NCBI GenBank assembly: GCA_003279445.1
Contig: QCHT01000002.1
Span: 94,840-158,839 of the forward strand
Length of the DNA: 64,000 bases
Source of the DNA: Prochlorococcus sp. AG-402-G10
GTDB lineage: Bacteria > Cyanobacteriota > Cyanobacteriia > PCC-6307 > Cyanobiaceae
Reading direction: 5' to 3'
Position numbers and translations under genes: made by a program. Within the stretch, counting starts at the first letter, position 1. Every line of letters starts with the position of its first letter. The notes below the pieces were generated by a model. The model was not told the DNA's origin and did no database searches. It saw only the letters and a list, made by a program, of their open reading frames with translations. This document shows positions 60,481 to 64,000 of the stretch, in pieces.

Positions 60481-60755
60481 GCTGCATGAGGTGGAGGATT
60501 GGGTGATCCACCTAAGCTTTGCAATGGTAAAACAAGTGTTGCCAACCTTTCGGGATTATTAGGCCTTTGTTTTCTAGGCTGCCTTACACCAAAAGGAACC
60601 CTTAAAACATTGGTCCCTGCAACAGGTAAAGACTTACCCTTACTTAAAGTTGACTCAAGAAAGCCTGATAAGGAAGGCAAGTTAATACCCTCCTTGTCAT
60701 CGACTTTTGTTGATTGATCAGAAAAAATTTCTTTAACCAAGTTGCCCCCATGCAA
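60477..60755 (-). CDS. Small hypothetical protein, possibly exported
   Basis: A frame of up to 92 codons, ending in a proline-rich tail LQSLGGSPNPPPHAA. I do not recognise the family, though the tail recalls small picocyanobacterial proteins. The only standard start is TTG at 60755, yet the same frame continues upstream with KLIFFFVVFSLHGGN, which looks like a signal peptide or membrane helix. An ATT at 60777-60779 sits seven bases after an AGGA (60787-60790), so a non-AUG start is possible. A plus-strand frame at 60499-60717 overlaps it and is thought spurious. Confidence 0.5.
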   Translation of the reverse strand: MHGGNLVKEIFSDQSTKVDDKEGINLPSLSGFLESTLSKGKSLPVAGTNVLRVPFGVRQPRKQRPNNPERLATLVLPLQSLGGSPNPPPHAA

Positions 60756-60873
60756 CGAGAAAACTACAAAAAAGAAAATTAACTTTTCCTAGATGCAGCA
60801 TTTAAAGCCAAAAAATTGCTATTCGCTCAAACCTTAACTATTAAATTAGAAATAAGCTAGTACGATTAGAAAA

Positions 60874-63774
60874 TTAATTTGTTTCAAGTTCTTCTAGCGG
60901 ACTACAAGTACACACTAAATTTCTATCTCCAAAAGCATTATCTATTCTGGAAACAGAAGGCCAAAACTTATTTTGAAGCTGATGCGCCAATGGAAATGCA
61001 GCTTTTTGCCTGGAATATGGTCTAAGCCATTCCTTTGCAGTCACAGTTTCCATAGTATGTGGTGCTAATCGTAAAGGATTATTTGACATCTCCATTTCTC
61101 CCAATTCAATGGTCTCAATTTCAGACCGAATAGATATCATGGCTTCACAGAAACGATTAATCTCCTCAAAACTTTCACTTTCAGTAGGTTCAATCATCAA
61201 AGTTCCAGGAACAGGCCAGCTAACAGTTGGAGCATGGAAGCCATAATCCATTAGACGCTTAGCAATATCATCAACTTCCAATCCAATAGATCTTTTAAAC
61301 ATCCTCAGATCTAAGATACATTCATGGGCCACGTGGCCGTTAGGGGCTTTAAATAAAATTGGATAATAAGGCTCAAGTTTATTAGATATATAATTTGCAG
61401 AAAGAATTGCTAGAGAACTTGCTTGTCGTAATCCAAATCCGCCCATCATACGTATATACATCCAGCTAATTGGCAAAATACTTGCACTGCCAAATGGAGC
61501 GGCAGAAATTGCTCCTATTGAGGAATTCTCAGCATTTTTATGACTCTTTGTTGAAGGTAAAAATGAAACCAAATGCTTTGAAACAGCAATTGGGCCTACT
61601 CCTGGGCCACCACCGCCATGAGGAATGCAGAAAGTTTTATGAAGGTTTAAATGACATACATCCGCTCCAAAATCACCTGGCTTACACAAACCAACTTGCG
61701 CATTCAGGTTTGCTCCATCTAAATAAACTTGGCCCCCATGAGAATGAACTAACTGACAGATCTCCTTTATATTAGGTTCAAATACTCCATGTGTAGATGG
61801 ATAAGTAATCATTAAAACTGCTAAGTTAGAAGAGTGCAGTTTTACTTTTAGTACAAGGTCTTTAAAATCAATATTTCCGTACTTATCACACTCAACTGAG
61901 ACAACTTTCAAACCTGCCATAATTGCACTTGCTGGATTAGTTCCATGAGCACTTTTAGGTATTAAACAAATATTTCTATTCATTTGATTATTAGCTCTAT
62001 GCCATGCACGGATAACTAAAAGCCCTGCAAATTCACCTTGGGAACCAGCATTAGGTTGCAAGGAGGCCCCTTGAAAACCTGTCAAAACACAAAGCCACTT
62101 CTCCAATTGATCAGTTATTTTTTTATATCCTTGCGATTGTTTTATAGGAGCAAAAGGGTGAATTGATGAAAACTCTTTCCAACTGACAGGCAAAAGTTCA
62201 GCTGTTGCATTTAACTTCATAGTACAACTTCCTAATGGGATCATTCCATTAATCAATGAAAAATCTCTACCCGCTAATTTATAGATATAACGTATTAACT
62301 CCATTTCACTTCTGTATTCATTAAAGACAGGTTGTGTTAACCAAGGCAAGTGTCTTAAAGGAAGAGATCTCAATGATTGCTGATAATCCCAATTATCATC
62401 AGAATTGATTTCAAATGTCTTTCCTTTAATATTAGCCAAGATCCTACATAGTTGATAAACTTCATCAGTAGTGCTCAATTCATCTAAAGAAATAGCAAAG
62501 CCTTTTGAATCTTCAATAGATGAACCAAAAGGTAATATGCGTAAATTAAATCCACTAGATTGAGTCAATTCATGAATCTTTGATGATTCCAAACAATAAA
62601 TTTCTACGGTATCAAAACGAGTAATTTGCTCAACTTTAAATCCTAAGACTTCTAGATATTTCTCTAACTCCGATCTTAAAAAAAGTATCTTCTTTGCTAT
62701 ACCTTCTAATCCTTTAGGACCATGGTAAATTGCATAAAAAGAAGCAATAATTGCTAACAATGCTTGAGCGGTACATATATTACTAGTAGCTTTTTCTCTT
62801 CGAATATGTTGTTCTCTAGTTTGCAATGCCAATCTCAATGCTCGTTTGCCCGTCGCATCAACAGATTCGCCTATTAATCGTCCTGGAACTTGTCTCTTAT
62901 AAATCTCTTTCGTCGCAAAAAAAGCAGCATGTGGACCACCAAAACCAATCGGGACTCCAAAGCGCTGAGAACTACCGACAGCAATATCTACACCTAAATG
63001 GCCGACAGGTTCAAGCAAAACCTGAGCCAAAGGATCGATAGCTACTGTAACTAAAGTGTTCGCTTGATGAATTTTCTCAATTACCTGGGTAGGGTCCCAA
63101 AAATGTCCATTTTGACCAGGTAACTGAAGAAGAACACCAAAAACGCTCTGATCAATATTGAAATCCTCAGGATCAAATTCCTCGATAATGAAATCTAAAG
63201 GTAGAGCTCTAGTTTTAAGAACTTCAAGTGTTTGCGGAAACACTTGTTTGTCTACAAGAAATGTTCTTGCGGAATGCCTTCTACACATTGCAAAGCTAAG
63301 ATTCATTGCCTCAGCTGCAGCAGTGCCTTCATCTAACAATGAAGCATTTGCAATAGGTAGACCTGTTAACTCACTAATAAGAGTTTGGAAATTAAAAAGA
63401 GCTTCTAATCTTCCTTGTGAAATTTCTGCCTGATATGGCGTATAGGAAGTGTACCAAGAAGGATTCTCAAAAACATGCCGTTGAATAACAGAAGGTGTGG
63501 CAGTTCCGTAATATCCCAAACCAATTAAAGATCTTTTAATTTGATTAAGACTTGCAATTGAACGAAGGTCTTCCAAAGCTTCTTTTTCGTCACACGGTAT
63601 TGGAAGCAAATTATTAGGTACGTAATTATCTAGTATTTCCTCTGGAACAACCGAAGCAATAAAACCCTCTAAATCATCATAGCCAAGGGATTTAAGAATC
63701 TCTTTTTGAGATTCCTCCGAAAGACCTAAATGTCTATCAGTAAATTGTCCAACCTTAGATTCATTCACAAACAA
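60874..63774 (-). CDS. gcvP: Glycine dehydrogenase (decarboxylating), P protein
   Basis: PLP enzyme of the glycine cleavage system, which recycles photorespiratory glycine. The 966-aa fused form covers both halves; [21 protein letters not shown] opens the N-terminal half, [20 protein letters not shown] lies near 110, and the PLP lysine is in [22 protein letters not shown] near 705. The start of the frame is TTG (63774); GTG at 63768 is an alternative. gcvH lies upstream on the same strand. Confidence 0.97.
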   Translation of the reverse strand: MFVNESKVGQFTDRHLGLSEESQKEILKSLGYDDLEGFIASVVPEEILDNYVPNNLLPIPCDEKEALEDLRSIASLNQIKRSLIGLGYYGTATPSVIQRHVFENPSWYTSYTPYQAEISQGRLEALFNFQTLISELTGLPIANASLLDEGTAAAEAMNLSFAMCRRHSARTFLVDKQVFPQTLEVLKTRALPLDFIIEEFDPEDFNIDQSVFGVLLQLPGQNGHFWDPTQVIEKIHQANTLVTVAIDPLAQVLLEPVGHLGVDIAVGSSQRFGVPIGFGGPHAAFFATKEIYKRQVPGRLIGESVDATGKRALRLALQTREQHIRREKATSNICTAQALLAIIASFYAIYHGPKGLEGIAKKILFLRSELEKYLEVLGFKVEQITRFDTVEIYCLESSKIHELTQSSGFNLRILPFGSSIEDSKGFAISLDELSTTDEVYQLCRILANIKGKTFEINSDDNWDYQQSLRSLPLRHLPWLTQPVFNEYRSEMELIRYIYKLAGRDFSLINGMIPLGSCTMKLNATAELLPVSWKEFSSIHPFAPIKQSQGYKKITDQLEKWLCVLTGFQGASLQPNAGSQGEFAGLLVIRAWHRANNQMNRNICLIPKSAHGTNPASAIMAGLKVVSVECDKYGNIDFKDLVLKVKLHSSNLAVLMITYPSTHGVFEPNIKEICQLVHSHGGQVYLDGANLNAQVGLCKPGDFGADVCHLNLHKTFCIPHGGGGPGVGPIAVSKHLVSFLPSTKSHKNAENSSIGAISAAPFGSASILPISWMYIRMMGGFGLRQASSLAILSANYISNKLEPYYPILFKAPNGHVAHECILDLRMFKRSIGLEVDDIAKRLMDYGFHAPTVSWPVPGTLMIEPTESESFEEINRFCEAMISIRSEIETIELGEMEMSNNPLRLAPHTMETVTAKEWLRPYSRQKAAFPLAHQLQNKFWPSVSRIDNAFGDRNLVCTCSPLEELETN

Positions 63775-63857
63775 GAAATCCCAACTAATAAAAAGGTAAA
63801 TATTTAAGAAATGGTAGGAAAATTAAAACTCAATTGAAAGAAGTGTACAAAAGAGAA

Positions 63858-64000
63858 TCATTGAGAATCAACCTTTTGTGAGTAAGAAGCTGAAGACATC
63901 AATTCATTTAGCTCATTAGGGTCAGCTGGGCGTACCAATAACAACCATCCTTTGCCATGAGGATCATTTTGCAATGATTCAGGATTATCCAGAAGGGATG
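63858..64000 (-). CDS. gcvH: Glycine cleavage system H protein, C-terminal end (5' end outside window)
   Basis: About 47 codons of the lipoyl carrier that shuttles the aminomethyl group between P, T and L proteins. The visible part reads SLLDNPESLQNDPHGKG, then WLLLVRPADPNELNELM, the typical H-protein C-terminus after the lipoyl domain. It stops at 63858-63860, 83 bases before gcvP on the same strand, consistent with a gcvH-gcvP operon. Confidence 0.93.
   Translation of the reverse strand, partial: SLLDNPESLQNDPHGKGWLLLVRPADPNELNELMSSASYSQKVDSQ

Noticed and set aside
60499..60717. 72-codon plus-strand frame after sqdX
   Set aside because: Overlaps the minus-strand small gene; its composition mirrors that gene's Pro/Gly codons. 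The minus-strand tail looks more like a real protein.

Overview
This window is AT-rich core chromosome from a marine picocyanobacterium, most likely a low-light Prochlorococcus. The evidence is the mix of photosystem II small subunits (PsbZ and a Psb34-like protein), the sulfolipid pair SqdB/SqdX, Ycf23, a Ycf52-type acetyltransferase, an RpaB-like regulator, precorrin-8X methylmutase, and very tight gene packing with many overlapping ends. The strain cannot be fixed from sequence reading alone. I see no prophage, insertion sequence, CRISPR array or defence island.

Layout. 1-12.2 kb: 3' part of transketolase, thiC behind a TPP riboswitch, a chain of small hypothetical-M20 peptidase-TPR-ruvB genes, smpB on the other strand, then a long minus-strand run with a short conserved protein, lysS, an OmpR-type response regulator and mreBCD. 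12.3-24 kb: ssb, dedA, ahcY, tsaE, a PfkB sugar kinase, mutY fused to a NUDIX domain, an alpha/beta hydrolase, a group 2 sigma factor, mgtE, two tandem crcB genes, an SH3-like exported protein and gyrB. 24-32.7 kb: miaA, infC, a GntR-type regulator, cysE, secA, a GNAT acetyltransferase, a decayed gene, tRNA-Gly(GCC), ribH and psbZ. 32.8-47.2 kb: mutS, cobH, holA, lysC, uvrB, ycf23, tilS, RNase J, dapA and asd. 47.3-56.3 kb: tig-clpP-clpX, dnaX, a glycosyltransferase and a SpoIID-like protein, then rpmI-rplT. 56.4-64 kb: a TPR protein, thiG, a Psb34-like protein, sqdB-sqdX, a small hypothetical, gcvP and the 3' end of gcvH.

How the genes work together. Housekeeping dominates: replication and repair (ssb, holA, dnaX, gyrB, mutS, mutY, uvrB, ruvB), translation (lysS, infC, rpmI, rplT, smpB, tRNA-Gly, tilS, miaA, tsaE), protein quality control (tig, clpP, clpX), secretion (secA) and cell shape (mreBCD). 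lysC, asd and dapA lie within 10 kb and cover the entry to lysine/threonine/methionine synthesis. thiC and thiG make the two halves of thiamin, but only thiC shows a TPP riboswitch. sqdB-sqdX make the phosphorus-free lipid SQDG.

No clearly new system is visible. The most useful second looks are an SSB whose C-terminal tip has lost its acidic residues, a MutS with a clamp-binding-like motif at the N-terminus instead of the C-terminus, a decayed gene beside tRNA-Gly, a Psb34-like gene too short for routine ORF calling, a paired CrcB, and several convergent gene pairs whose stop codons interlock.
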